Below, piece after piece: positions 1 through 6,785 of a DNA stretch of 64,000 nt. The position numbers were made by a program, and so were the translations under genes. The notes under the pieces are model-generated. The model was not told the DNA's origin, ran no database searches, and saw only the letters and a program-made list of their open reading frames with translations. The stretch's first letter is position 1. The number at the start of each line of letters is the position of its first letter. The stretch is from Holtiella tumoricola (lineage in GTDB: Bacteria > Bacillota > Clostridia > Lachnospirales > Cellulosilyticaceae), in the NCBI RefSeq assembly GCF_027857615.1, contig NZ_JAQIFT010000068.1:1-64000 (forward strand), in the 5' to 3' direction.

Positions 1-117
1 TCTCATTTTTGCCCTATCTATTCCGTGCTCTTCTAATGCCTCTTTGACAGTTCTATATCTCTTAATCACTTCACCTGTCTCATAATCTAGTTGTTCAAAC
101 TCTCTGATTTTACCCAT
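1..117 (-). CDS. Partial phage protein, N-terminal 39 codons
   Basis: A reading frame starts at 117 and runs off the left edge. Its ATG shares a base with the stop of the upstream gene (TAATG), which suggests translational coupling in the early operon. The visible sequence contains a stretch starting Tyr-Glu-Thr-Gly-Glu-Val-Ile followed by Val-Lys-Glu-Ala-Leu, resembling the small NUMOD-type DNA-binding motif of phage HNH/GIY proteins. That resemblance is weak and no function is assigned. Confidence 0.55.
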   Translation of the reverse strand, partial: MGKIREFEQLDYETGEVIKRYRTVKEALEEHGIDRAKMR

Positions 118-449
118 TAGCTGATACCTCCCAGCATCAATTGCCCACTTTCTTTTCTTGTAAGTTCATGTTTAAACTTAGGTTTTACTCGTTCTCTCTT
201 TGCTACTTGCTGTACATCTGCACAATATTTAGCAGCATAAACATGCAATGCTACATCCTCAATGGAATCTTTTTTATTCCATAACTTGATGGTGTTCATA
301 ATCTTATTTAGAGCCTGTTCGTTCCCATGCTCTTTGATATGCCTTTTAACAATGCTTGTCCATTCTTCTTTGGTTAGCTTAGTGCCATCCATGAGGTAAT
401 AAAACCACGCTTTGTTTATTTCTTCTCTGCATCCCAATTTCATATTCAT
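117..449 (-). CDS. Phage protein of unknown function, 110 aa
   Basis: A small, charged, mostly helical protein with no recognised domain. Its start overlaps the stop of the helicase-loader-like gene by four bases (446-449), and its stop overlaps the next start, so it sits inside a tightly packed early operon read leftward. The position after replication genes suggests a DNA-metabolism accessory role, but nothing in the sequence proves it. Confidence 0.7.
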   Translation of the reverse strand: MNMKLGCREEINKAWFYYLMDGTKLTKEEWTSIVKRHIKEHGNEQALNKIMNTIKLWNKKDSIEDVALHVYAAKYCADVQQVAKRERVKPKFKHELTRKESGQLMLGGIS

Positions 450-1108
450 GCGCCTACACCTACGCTGCTAGTCTTATTGCTTATGCTCTTTGCAAATATA
501 TCTCTAAGATTTGCTATATGCTCTTTGTTGTTAGCAATCTTTTCATCATTTAATTCTGCCATCTGTCTATTTTCTTCAAGCTGCAATATATTCTTAGATT
601 CTAGTTCTACCTTGTTTTGGTACAATGATATCTGTTCAAATAATGTATTCCCAAGAGTAGCTTCTGACCTTGTACGTATATTCACAGATGCCATTGCCTT
701 GTTAAACTGTCCTCGTATGACTTCTTTTTTCTCTGCCTCACATATGGATTGGAACCCTCCCATGTATGTAATAGCTTTTTGTACTTGTACTGGCAAACTG
801 TTCATTGCTTCATCTGAACGCATGTACCCATAGAGCCTTATCGCTTTTTCTACTAGCCCCCAGCCTTCTTCATTGTCAATTTGAACTGGCATGTCTAGTT
901 CTGCATAAGCTTGTTTAATATTCTTTATGGTTACAAAGTCACATGTACCAATCACTTTTTTTACTGCAAGAACTGCTTTAGCATCATCCATGTAAGCTAA
1001 CTCATTGAACCAAACCTCTACAAGATCTTCGTCCTCGATGTTAAACTTAAAGTTCATAAAAGCTTTTTCAAGTATATTGATTAATCTCTCAAATGTTCCA
1101 ACTGTCAT
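446..1108 (-). CDS. Phage replicative helicase loader/inhibitor-like protein (G39P-type)
   Basis: A 220-residue protein whose N-terminal half resembles the helical helicase-loader/inhibitor family of SPP1 G39P: a short helical start, a hydrophobic segment with Trp-Phe, and an Ala-rich helix before residue 65. The middle contains Leu-Pro-Val-Gln-Val-Gln and Ile-Thr-Tyr-Met-Gly-Gly-Phe, typical of phage proteins encoded beside replication initiators. The C-terminal 70 residues are a charged probable coiled coil. Such proteins deliver or restrain the DnaB-type helicase at the phage origin. It lies 8 bp downstream of the putative initiator gene, which supports the role. The family call rests on pattern recognition only. 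Confidence 0.6.
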   Translation of the reverse strand: MTVGTFERLINILEKAFMNFKFNIEDEDLVEVWFNELAYMDDAKAVLAVKKVIGTCDFVTIKNIKQAYAELDMPVQIDNEEGWGLVEKAIRLYGYMRSDEAMNSLPVQVQKAITYMGGFQSICEAEKKEVIRGQFNKAMASVNIRTRSEATLGNTLFEQISLYQNKVELESKNILQLEENRQMAELNDEKIANNKEHIANLRDIFAKSISNKTSSVGVGA

Positions 1109-1116
1109 TGTTGCAC

Positions 1117-2148
1117 CTACTCTCCATACTTTTCTCGTAATTTGTCAAAAGCACTTTTGCTTTCAACTTGTCCAGTTTCTACAACAGTGCCATCATCTAG
1201 TTGAATGGATTGCATTGCTGGTAATGCGTAACCTTGTGGAAGTTCAAATATTCCTTTCCAGTTGTTTTGAATGCTACGATTTAGAATGGCTATCTTAGTA
1301 ACTCTATCTGTACCTAACTTATCTAATTCTTTTAACATGAGCTCAGCTGCTCTTTGTGTCATCTTCCCATTCTTTAATTCATTACGCATATCGTTAAAAG
1401 CAATTAATGTTTCAAGAAGTTCTACATCTTGTCCTGCATATGTACCAAAAAGATTTAAAATGTATTCCTGCACCTGTGCAGGTTTATTTTTATTTGTTGT
1501 AGTCTTCTGTTGTAATCTACTGTAGTAATCTACTGATATATGAGGAAACGGGAAATTCCCATCTGTGGAAATCGGGTTTTCTTGTTTCTGTAAATCAGAA
1601 TTTCCTGTTTCCAGAGGTTGGTTTTTACCCTCTACACAGATTGTATTTTCCTGTTTGCTAGAAATCGGAATTTCCTGTTTCTTAGAAATAGCTTTTTCAC
1701 GTTTCTTAGAAATGGGAATACTCTCTTTATTAGAAATCCACTCTTCTAATATTTTGTCTACAAAGTCATTATTTCTAAAATAATATGTAAGTCGCTTCTG
1801 ACGATCATAGTAAGATGCATATAATTTACCTTCAAATAAGTTGCCATCCTTTTGATTTACAAATTGGCTCTTGCTCTTATAGCACTTGCCAATCCTATTG
1901 AATGCACCTTTAAATTCTTCCTTACCAAAGTTAAGTTCTTCTAACCAACTATCACCTTCACGGTATAAGTCATGTTCACAAGGCTCTGTAAATTTGAAGA
2001 ACATCCCACCTTCTTGCTTTGCAAACCAATATTCTAGCTGCATCATCAAAATGCTAGCCGTTACAGAACCTGTAATTTCATTTAAGCCTGGGTAATAAGG
2101 GATTACATTCGATACTTTTGCAAGTATGTAATTCTTCATTTTAGACAT
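1117..2148 (-). CDS. Phage replication initiation protein (replisome organizer)
   Basis: A 343-residue protein. Residues 1-130 look like the winged-helix replication domain common in phages of low-GC bacteria, with an Ile-Leu-Met-Met-Gln-Leu-Glu-Tyr-Trp stretch near residue 35 and a Lys/Arg-rich wing ending in Tyr-Tyr-Phe-Arg-Asn. Residues 138-195 form a hydrophilic linker built from degenerate eight-residue repeats (Ile-Ser-x-Lys-x-Glu type). The rest is a smaller DnaD-like helical domain. Members bind the phage origin, often inside their own gene, and recruit the helicase loader, which fits the next gene. Start ATG at 2148. Confidence 0.65.
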   Translation of the reverse strand: MSKMKNYILAKVSNVIPYYPGLNEITGSVTASILMMQLEYWFAKQEGGMFFKFTEPCEHDLYREGDSWLEELNFGKEEFKGAFNRIGKCYKSKSQFVNQKDGNLFEGKLYASYYDRQKRLTYYFRNNDFVDKILEEWISNKESIPISKKREKAISKKQEIPISSKQENTICVEGKNQPLETGNSDLQKQENPISTDGNFPFPHISVDYYSRLQQKTTTNKNKPAQVQEYILNLFGTYAGQDVELLETLIAFNDMRNELKNGKMTQRAAELMLKELDKLGTDRVTKIAILNRSIQNNWKGIFELPQGYALPAMQSIQLDDGTVVETGQVESKSAFDKLREKYGE

Positions 2149-2189
2149 TGTATATACCCCCTCATATCAAAGCCTCCTTTTAATATTTA

Positions 2190-2327
2190 TTAAATACAGC
2201 ACCAAAGTCCTATCATAAAGCCTGTACCAAGTACAACTACTACCGAAACGTCTAAAGCCCCTTTCATTGCTTGGTCAAACCATCTGTTGAGGTTATTTTT
2301 AAGTGCTCTTTTTTCTCTGACTGTCAT
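2190..2327 (-). CDS. Small membrane protein of the phage early region, 45 aa
   Basis: A 45-codon frame starting with ATG at 2327, preceded by a good ribosome-binding site (GGGAGTG). A basic N-terminal half (about 20 residues) is followed by a single hydrophobic segment with a Val-Val-Val-Val core, ending Leu-Trp-Cys-Cys-Ile. This gives a one-pass membrane protein with the charged part expected inside. It lies between the XRE regulator and the initiator gene in the same direction. Function unknown; small phage membrane peptides of this kind include exclusion, toxin and holin-like proteins, but no specific assignment can be made. Confidence 0.55.
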   Translation of the reverse strand: MTVREKRALKNNLNRWFDQAMKGALDVSVVVVLGTGFMIGLWCCI

Positions 2328-2345
2328 TATTTAATTCACTCCCTT

Positions 2346-2383
2346 TGACACCAATATAAAAACGTGCTATACTGGTGTCACCA
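2346..2383. promoter_or_regulatory. Palindromic operator candidate (TGGTGTCACCA)
   Basis: A perfect 11-bp palindrome lies at 2373-2383, and its half-site TGACACCA recurs at 2346-2353, forming an inverted pair with 2373-2380 across 19 bp. The block is in the short gap between the XRE regulator gene and the small membrane protein gene. It is best explained as a binding site for one of the element's HTH proteins or a weak hairpin between early genes. Confidence 0.4.
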
Positions 2384-2394
2384 ATTTAGTTTTA

Positions 2395-2877
2395 CTAAGC
2401 ATTTGCTCTTACAAGACTGCAATCTTGTGAGGGCTTTTTTATTTCTGTGAGTAACAAGGACATACCTGCTCCTACAACTTCTTCTATTTCCTTCGTTGAA
2501 CTCCTCCAATCTTCTTCCTCATCTTCTGTGATTTCATCATCATATGCCATACGTACTAAATCACGTTGTATATCTTCTAGATCATCACACTCCTTCTTGA
2601 ACATCAAAGTTAAATGCCCTACCTTACGCCTATAGATTGGTGGCAAGATTGCTTTACCTATCTTTGTATAAGTTCTTAAGTATTCATAACCTAGCCACTT
2701 TGCCCCATAGACGTGCATCATTTGGAACACCATATCATCATTTGGTACTACTTGGTCATTTTCATATCTCCCAAGTGTTGTTCTGTCCTTAATGAGTAAT
2801 AACCCTGTTGCGACTTCCTGTGTTAACCCAGTCTCTTTACGTGCCAGCCTAAAAATATTGCCATACTCCTTGTTCAT
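2395..2877 (-). CDS. Phage XRE-family helix-turn-helix regulator, 160 aa
   Basis: Residues 5-60 form an XRE/Cro-type helix-turn-helix (Phe-Arg-Leu-Ala-Arg at residue 9 onward, Gly-Leu-Thr-Gln at 17, then Leu-Gly-Arg-Tyr-Glu). The remainder has an acidic helical segment (Glu-Asp-Glu-Glu-Glu-Asp) of unknown role. A strong AAGGAGG site precedes ATG 2877. It lies in the leftward early operon downstream of the Cro-like gene, so it probably tunes early or middle gene expression. A 9-bp inverted repeat sits just upstream (2907-2933). Confidence 0.75.
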   Translation of the reverse strand: MNKEYGNIFRLARKETGLTQEVATGLLLIKDRTTLGRYENDQVVPNDDMVFQMMHVYGAKWLGYEYLRTYTKIGKAILPPIYRRKVGHLTLMFKKECDDLEDIQRDLVRMAYDDEITEDEEEDWRSSTKEIEEVVGAGMSLLLTEIKKPSQDCSLVRANA

Positions 2878-2906
2878 CTACTTGCCTCCTTATATGTAAT
2901 TGATCC

Positions 2907-2933
2907 AGTCACATTCTAAATAAAAATGTGACT
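2907..2933. promoter_or_regulatory. Inverted repeat upstream of the XRE regulator
   Basis: Perfect 9-bp arms AGTCACATT (2907-2915) and AATGTGACT (2925-2933) are separated by 9 bp, about 30 bp upstream of the regulator start. No T-run follows on either strand, so an operator is more likely than a terminator. Confidence 0.4.
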
Positions 2934-3008
2934 CTATCAGCTCTTCTTTTATCAGTTACTTCCAGTTATACTAGTCCTAACTTCTTTTGATATACGTTTA
3001 AATATGTA

Positions 3009-3197
3009 CTAATCATTAGGTACTTCTACATCTACATCCTCACTAAGAGGTGTGGTTAAGAAGCCTATTCTAAAGAGTCCTCTTTCTCTGGCTTCTTTAA
3101 CAGCTTGTCTTGCTTGCTCTTCTGTGTAGATACCCATTTTAGCTAATTCTTGACGCCTAGCCTCACGTTTTACAAAATCTACTTGTTTATTTTTCAT
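3009..3197 (-). CDS. Small phage protein of unknown function, 62 aa
   Basis: A short, highly charged protein with a helical, Arg/Glu-rich N-terminal two thirds and an acidic tail. ATG 3197 is preceded by a clear AGGTGGAG site, which supports translation. It lies directly downstream of the Cro-like gene in the same direction. No domain is recognised. Confidence 0.6.
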   Translation of the reverse strand: MKNKQVDFVKREARRQELAKMGIYTEEQARQAVKEARERGLFRIGFLTTPLSEDVDVEVPND

Positions 3198-3229
3198 TAC
3201 TCCACCTCTTTATTCCATTTTGGACACCT

Positions 3230-3421
3230 TTATTCAAAAAAAAGATGTTCAATTGTATCATTGAAATAGTTAGCAATTTCTTTTGCTTCCAACAGTGTAA
3301 ACTTTACAAACCCATTTTCTTTTTTACTATAGGCTGACTTAGTACTTAACCCAAGAATTTGTGCCATTTTTTCGCACGATATTCCATTAGAAATTCTCGT
3401 TTTTTTTAAGTTCTTAAACAT
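3230..3421 (-). CDS. Cro-like helix-turn-helix regulator, 63 aa
   Basis: A single-domain XRE helix-turn-helix protein (Cys-Glu-Lys-Met-Ala-Gln-Ile-Leu-Gly-Leu-Ser turning into a recognition helix). It is transcribed divergently from the two repressor genes, the classical position of Cro. I choose ATG 3421 because AGGAGGTG sits five bases before it; the upstream in-frame ATG at 3442 has no such site. Expected to favour the lytic or excision state by competing for operators in 3437-3550. Confidence 0.75.
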   Translation of the reverse strand: MFKNLKKTRISNGISCEKMAQILGLSTKSAYSKKENGFVKFTLLEAKEIANYFNDTIEHLFFE

Positions 3422-3436
3422 TTCCCACCTCCTAGT

Positions 3437-3550
3437 GTCCATTTAAGACACTTTCATTCTACATCACATCATGTGTCCTGTCAAGAAACTTATAATAAAA
3501 TATTTCTATTTTGGAAACTACACTATAGTTTCTAAAATAGATACTATAAA
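3437..3550. promoter_or_regulatory. Divergent immunity operator and promoter region
   Basis: The gap between the divergent cro-like and repressor genes contains two kinds of dyad. Arms at 3506-3520 and 3526-3540 (CTATTTTgGAAACTA against its complement, 14 of 15 matching) flank a 5-bp spacer and overlap a possible rightward promoter (TTGGAA 3511, TAAAAT 3533). A second dyad, GTGTC/GACAC, lies at about 3437-3453, with a further GTGTCC copy near 3473 and GGACAC at 3223 beside the 3197 gene. Two dyad classes fit two repressors of different specificity. Confidence 0.55.
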
Positions 3551-3575
3551 ATAGAGATGAAAGAGGTGAATTCCG

Positions 3576-3965
3576 ATGATTAGGATAAAAGAACTAAGAA
3601 ATGAAAAAGGGTTATCTCAAGAAGAACTAGGTAATTTTTTAAACATACAAAAATCTGCAATCTCTAAGTATGAGCGTGGTGCTCTTGAGCCAAATAAGAC
3701 AATGCTGATTAAAATGAGTGAGTTTTTTAATTGCAGCGTTGATTATTTATTAGGTTTATCTGATGTTCGTAATGCTGATAGAATCCTGAATTCTGTATCT
3801 GACGATAAAGTATTAGCTGATTTTACAAAAGAACTTATGGAACGTGAAAGCATGCAATTACTATTCAAACAATCTAAAAATCTTTCAGACTCTGATATCA
3901 ATAAAATTATTAAAATTATCAAAGCTATTGAAGATGAAGAAGATAAACAAACCGGGGTTGAATAG
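3576..3965 (+). CDS. CI-like phage repressor (first of a tandem pair), 129 aa
   Basis: Residues 1-62 form a well-formed XRE helix-turn-helix (Leu-Ser-Gln-Glu-Glu-Leu-Gly, Ser-Lys-Tyr-Glu-Arg-Gly, ending Val-Asp-Tyr-Leu-Leu-Gly). The C-terminal 60 residues are a helical segment ending in a Leu-Ser-Asp-Ser-Asp-Ile motif followed by Ile/Lys-rich helix and Ile-Glu-Asp. There is no LexA-like Ser/Lys peptidase domain, so RecA-stimulated self-cleavage is not expected. Control probably goes through the ImmA-like protein encoded two genes downstream. Start ATG 3576 follows AGAGGTGA. Probably maintains lysogeny. Confidence 0.8.
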   Translation: MIRIKELRNEKGLSQEELGNFLNIQKSAISKYERGALEPNKTMLIKMSEFFNCSVDYLLGLSDVRNADRILNSVSDDKVLADFTKELMERESMQLLFKQSKNLSDSDINKIIKIIKAIEDEEDKQTGVE

Positions 3966-3967
3966 TC

Positions 3968-4357
3968 ATGCAATGTAAGACTTTAGGCACTAGAGTAAAA
4001 GAATTAAGACTTTATCATGGATTGTCTCAGTCTGAACTATCCAAGATATTAAACATAGGTAATTCAACTTTATCTATGTATGAATCAAATAGTCGAATAC
4101 CTGGTGATGATGTTAAGCAAAAAATTGCTGATTATTTTAATGTATCAATAGATTATTTACTTGGTAGAGATGGAGAGTATATAGGTACTCCCCCATCAGG
4201 ATATCAGATAGAAAATATTGAACTTCTACAATTTGCATATAGGCTTGGTGAGTGTAAAAACCTAAGAACTCTATTTAAGCGTGTTAAGTCACTATCAGAT
4301 TCAGATATAGAGAAAATAATTAAATTTATTGATATTATAGAAGATAAAACGAACTAA
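3968..4357 (+). CDS. CI-like phage repressor (second of a tandem pair), 129 aa
   Basis: A paralogue of the preceding gene of identical length, starting 3 bp after its stop. The XRE domain occupies residues 6-68 (Leu-Ser-Gln-Ser-Glu-Leu, Leu-Ser-Met-Tyr-Glu). The C-terminus repeats the same Leu-Ser-Asp-Ser-Asp-Ile plus Ile-Glu-Asp helical motif, although the middle differs. The recognition helix differs clearly from its partner, suggesting different operators or a heterodimer through the shared C-terminal motif. Confidence 0.78.
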   Translation: MQCKTLGTRVKELRLYHGLSQSELSKILNIGNSTLSMYESNSRIPGDDVKQKIADYFNVSIDYLLGRDGEYIGTPPSGYQIENIELLQFAYRLGECKNLRTLFKRVKSLSDSDIEKIIKFIDIIEDKTN

Positions 4358-4396
4358 ACGAAATCGTACAAAAGAATAAGCAAGGAGTTGCTAATA

Positions 4397-4732
4397 ATGG
4401 ATAAAATACAATTACTAGATGAGCCACTGATACGCTCATTATTAGATGAAACCATATCTTTTTATGAAGTAATGAATGCTTACAATATACAAACACAGGT
4501 CGCCTTTGTACTCCCTCCCAGTGTATATGGGTTTGTTTTCCTAAGCAAAAATTCAAATTATTATATTATACTAAATGGGAATATCAATTACGAAACACAG
4601 GTCAGAACCTTTGTGCATGAAGTTAAACATATTGTTGAGGATTGTCCAAAGCATAACTACATAATAGGTATTGATATGCAACACACCGAATTAGAAGATG
4701 ATTCAAACTTACAAAAAATATTTAATGTATAG
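4397..4732 (+). CDS. Small ImmA/IrrE-type metalloprotease-like protein, 111 aa
   Basis: The zinc-protease signature His-Glu-Val-Lys-His lies at residues 74-78, preceded by a short beta-rich segment (Phe-Val-Phe-Leu-Ser, Tyr-Ile-Ile-Leu-Asn) as in the ImmA/IrrE (DUF955) family. ImmA of ICEBs1 cleaves its cognate repressor to trigger excision. At 111 residues this one is shorter than usual, with little after the active-site helix; an acidic segment may hold the third ligand. I chose ATG 4397 because AAGGAG lies 9 bp upstream. It directly follows the two repressor genes, which are likely substrates. Confidence 0.72.
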   Translation: MDKIQLLDEPLIRSLLDETISFYEVMNAYNIQTQVAFVLPPSVYGFVFLSKNSNYYIILNGNINYETQVRTFVHEVKHIVEDCPKHNYIIGIDMQHTELEDDSNLQKIFNV

Positions 4733-4734
4733 AT

Positions 4735-4759
4735 AGAGCCTATAGGGCTCTTTTATTTT
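4735..4759 (+). terminator. Short hairpin terminator after the ImmA-like gene
   Basis: AGAGCC (4735-4740) pairs with GGCTCT (4746-4751) and is followed by TTTTATTTT. It lies between the immunity genes and the recombinase, so recombinase expression may be partly uncoupled from the lysogeny transcript. Confidence 0.6.
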
Positions 4760-4775
4760 AGAAAGGAGTTATAAC

Positions 4776-6692
4776 ATGAAAGCTGCATTATACATCCGTG
4801 TATCTACACACTTTCAAATAGATAAGGATTCTTTGCCATTTCAGCGCCAAGAATTAATTAACTACAGCAAGTACGTTCTTGGTAATGACAACTATCAAAT
4901 CTTTGAAGATGCTGGGTACTCTGCTAAAAACACAGATAGACCTTCCTATCAAGCTATGATGTCTAGAATTAGATCTGGTGAGTTCACACATCTTATTGTA
5001 TGGAAAATAGATAGGGTATCTCGTAATCTTTTAGATTTCTCTAGCATGTACGAAGAACTTAAAAAGTACAATGTAACATTTATTAGTAAAAATGAGCAAT
5101 TTGACACTTCTTCTGCTATGGGCGAAGCCATGCTTAAAATCATTTTGGTCTTTGCAGAGCTTGAAAGAAAGCTTACTGCTGAACGTGTAACTTCTATTAT
5201 GCTTTCACGTGCAGAAAAAGGCCTCTGGAATGGTGCCACTGTACCTTTAGGCTACAAATGGTCAGATGAGATTAAATTCCCTGTAATAGATGAAAATGAA
5301 GCTTCTACAGTGCGATTAATTTATGACCTCTATCTTAAGCTACGTTCTACTACTAAAATTGCTCAGCATCTGAATACCAATCATATTCCTACTAAGCGTA
5401 ATGGAACATGGGTAGCAAAAACGGTTAATGATATTTTGCGTAATCCTTTTTACATTGGAACCTATCGCTATAATATGAAAGATCAAAAACGTAGACTCAA
5501 AAAAGAAGATGAATGGATTATCATTGAAGATAACCATGAGGGCATTATTGATAAACCTACCTTCAAACAGGTTCAACGTATCTTAGAAGATAATTATAAT
5601 GGGAATAGCCAATATCAAAGAGAAAACATACATACCCACATCTTCTCTAGTCTTGTTTACTGTAGTAAATGTGGCACTCGCTTTTGGGCTGGATTAGATA
5701 GCCCTCGAAAAAAAGACGGCTATAGACCTAGCCGATATGTATGCTATAAAAATAATAATGGCTGCCAAAATATTATAAGTGATGTAACACTCTTACCTTT
5801 TATCCTTAACTTCATTGCTAATTTTATTAGACTTAATCACTCTACTTTAAACAATCTATCTCTAAAGAGCATTGAAAAAACACTCTTAAGAGGTAAAGCA
5901 TTTGTGGATGTTATAGGAATTGATCACTTTGCACTTGAAAGCACCTTTAAACGTATGGCTACTGGTTTACATGATGAGCTAGAACTAAATAGTGACACTG
6001 CTACAGAATCAAAAGTTATCCAAACAGATGAAATGGAATCACTGGAAAAAGAAAAGAAAAAATATGAGAAAGCATTAGAACGTTTAGAATCCTTATACCT
6101 CTTCTCTGAGGATAGCATGAGCCAAAAAGACTTTATCTTTAAACAAAGAGATTTAAAACAACATCTTGAACAAGTCAATGCCAAATTAGCAGCTCTTAAT
6201 ATCCCTCAGGCAAAAGATAATCTTGCAGATCTATCCTGGTTAGATGATATTCAGTACTTTATCCTTATGGATAAGATACAAAATACTATAGGCATTGATT
6301 ATCGTGAAATATTAAACCTTATTGATATAGAAGTGTTAAAAGAATTTATTAGTAAGATCGTGGAAGAAATCCACGTACAAGATAAAAAAGTAATGTCTCT
6401 AAAACTTTCTAATGGCATTACCTACAAATTTGCTTACAAAGAACATACACAAATTCCTACCAGAGAACATTTACTCTATAGAAAATATGAAGATACACTA
6501 TTAGAACTGTTAAAGACAAAAATTCAAGTAACAAGAAAAGATGTCGAGGAAGCTGTTCCACTTGGTCGTGTAACCATTGGAAAGCTTATCAATGAATTTA
6601 TTGAACGTGGCATTATTGTACGCTGTGGTGCTTCTACTGCTACTTACTATACTTTAGTAGAAAATAAGGATCTTCCTAGAGAAATACTATAA
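4776..6692 (+). CDS. Large serine recombinase (phage integrase), 638 aa
   Basis: N-terminal resolvase catalytic domain at residues 1-150 with the nucleophile Ser10 in an Arg-Val-Ser-Thr motif and the conserved Asp-Arg-Val-Ser-Arg block at 79-83. The recombinase DNA-binding domain follows (about 155-275), then a zinc ribbon with Cys296, Cys299, Cys323 and Cys330, and a long charged coiled coil around 410-460. Residues 575-638 add a winged-helix-like tail, less usual for the family. The enzyme integrates the element by attP x attB recombination. It is the last gene before the chromosomal junction, with AAAGGAG before its ATG. Confidence 0.92.
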   Translation: MKAALYIRVSTHFQIDKDSLPFQRQELINYSKYVLGNDNYQIFEDAGYSAKNTDRPSYQAMMSRIRSGEFTHLIVWKIDRVSRNLLDFSSMYEELKKYNVTFISKNEQFDTSSAMGEAMLKIILVFAELERKLTAERVTSIMLSRAEKGLWNGATVPLGYKWSDEIKFPVIDENEASTVRLIYDLYLKLRSTTKIAQHLNTNHIPTKRNGTWVAKTVNDILRNPFYIGTYRYNMKDQKRRLKKEDEWIIIEDNHEGIIDKPTFKQVQRILEDNYNGNSQYQRENIHTHIFSSLVYCSKCGTRFWAGLDSPRKKDGYRPSRYVCYKNNNGCQNIISDVTLLPFILNFIANFIRLNHSTLNNLSLKSIEKTLLRGKAFVDVIGIDHFALESTFKRMATGLHDELELNSDTATESKVIQTDEMESLEKEKKKYEKALERLESLYLFSEDSMSQKDFIFKQRDLKQHLEQVNAKLAALNIPQAKDNLADLSWLDDIQYFILMDKIQNTIGIDYREILNLIDIEVLKEFISKIVEEIHVQDKKVMSLKLSNGITYKFAYKEHTQIPTREHLLYRKYEDTLLELLKTKIQVTRKDVEEAVPLGRVTIGKLINEFIERGIIVRCGASTATYYTLVENKDLPREIL

Positions 6693-6700
6693 AATAAAAA

Positions 6701-6735
6701 GTCGTCTATCCATTATATACCAATGAATAGACGAC
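6701..6735 (+). terminator. Hairpin downstream of the recombinase
   Basis: Fourteen-base arms (6701-6714 and 6722-6735, 13 of 14 paired) enclose a 7-base loop 8 bp after the recombinase stop. No long T-run follows on the plus strand, so it may work as a terminator or RNA stabiliser. It also borders the probable attachment site and could be part of it. Confidence 0.5.
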
Positions 6736-6785
6736 ATCATATGTACTTTCACTTTATGTCACCCTAATGTATACGTCGCTATATA
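6736..6785. other. Probable right attachment junction (attR) of the element
   Basis: Sequence from 6760 rightward reads, on the minus strand, as the 5' end of mtaB; sequence leftward of about 6759 does not continue that gene. A serine-integrase crossover would therefore lie at or very near 6759-6764, inside GGGTG, where the intact gene would read Gly then Cys (GGx-TGy). Attachment half-sites for this class usually span about 20-25 bp per side, hence the coordinates. The core dinucleotide cannot be fixed from one junction. Confidence 0.5.

Larger units (their letters stand above)
1..6760. mobile_element. Right end of an integrated prophage or related element
   Basis: Leftward replication-type genes face a rightward module of two repressors, an ImmA-like protein and a large serine recombinase. 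This is the usual right-arm layout of a temperate siphophage-like prophage. The element continues beyond the left edge, so structural, packaging and cargo genes cannot be judged. The right boundary is placed near 6760 because minus-strand sequence from 6809 down to 6760 reads as the start of a chromosomal gene (mtaB) and then hits a stop. Genes to the right follow normal Clostridia synteny. The exact attachment core cannot be fixed without the other end. Confidence 0.85.

Noticed and set aside
1564..1737. CRISPR-like repeat array
   Set aside because: The repeats are short, degenerate and in frame inside a protein-coding gene with no spacers.
6701..6735. The post-recombinase hairpin as the attachment core itself
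   Set aside because: The mtaB reading continues to 6760, so the crossover is at least 24 bp to the right; the hairpin is more likely a transcript end.
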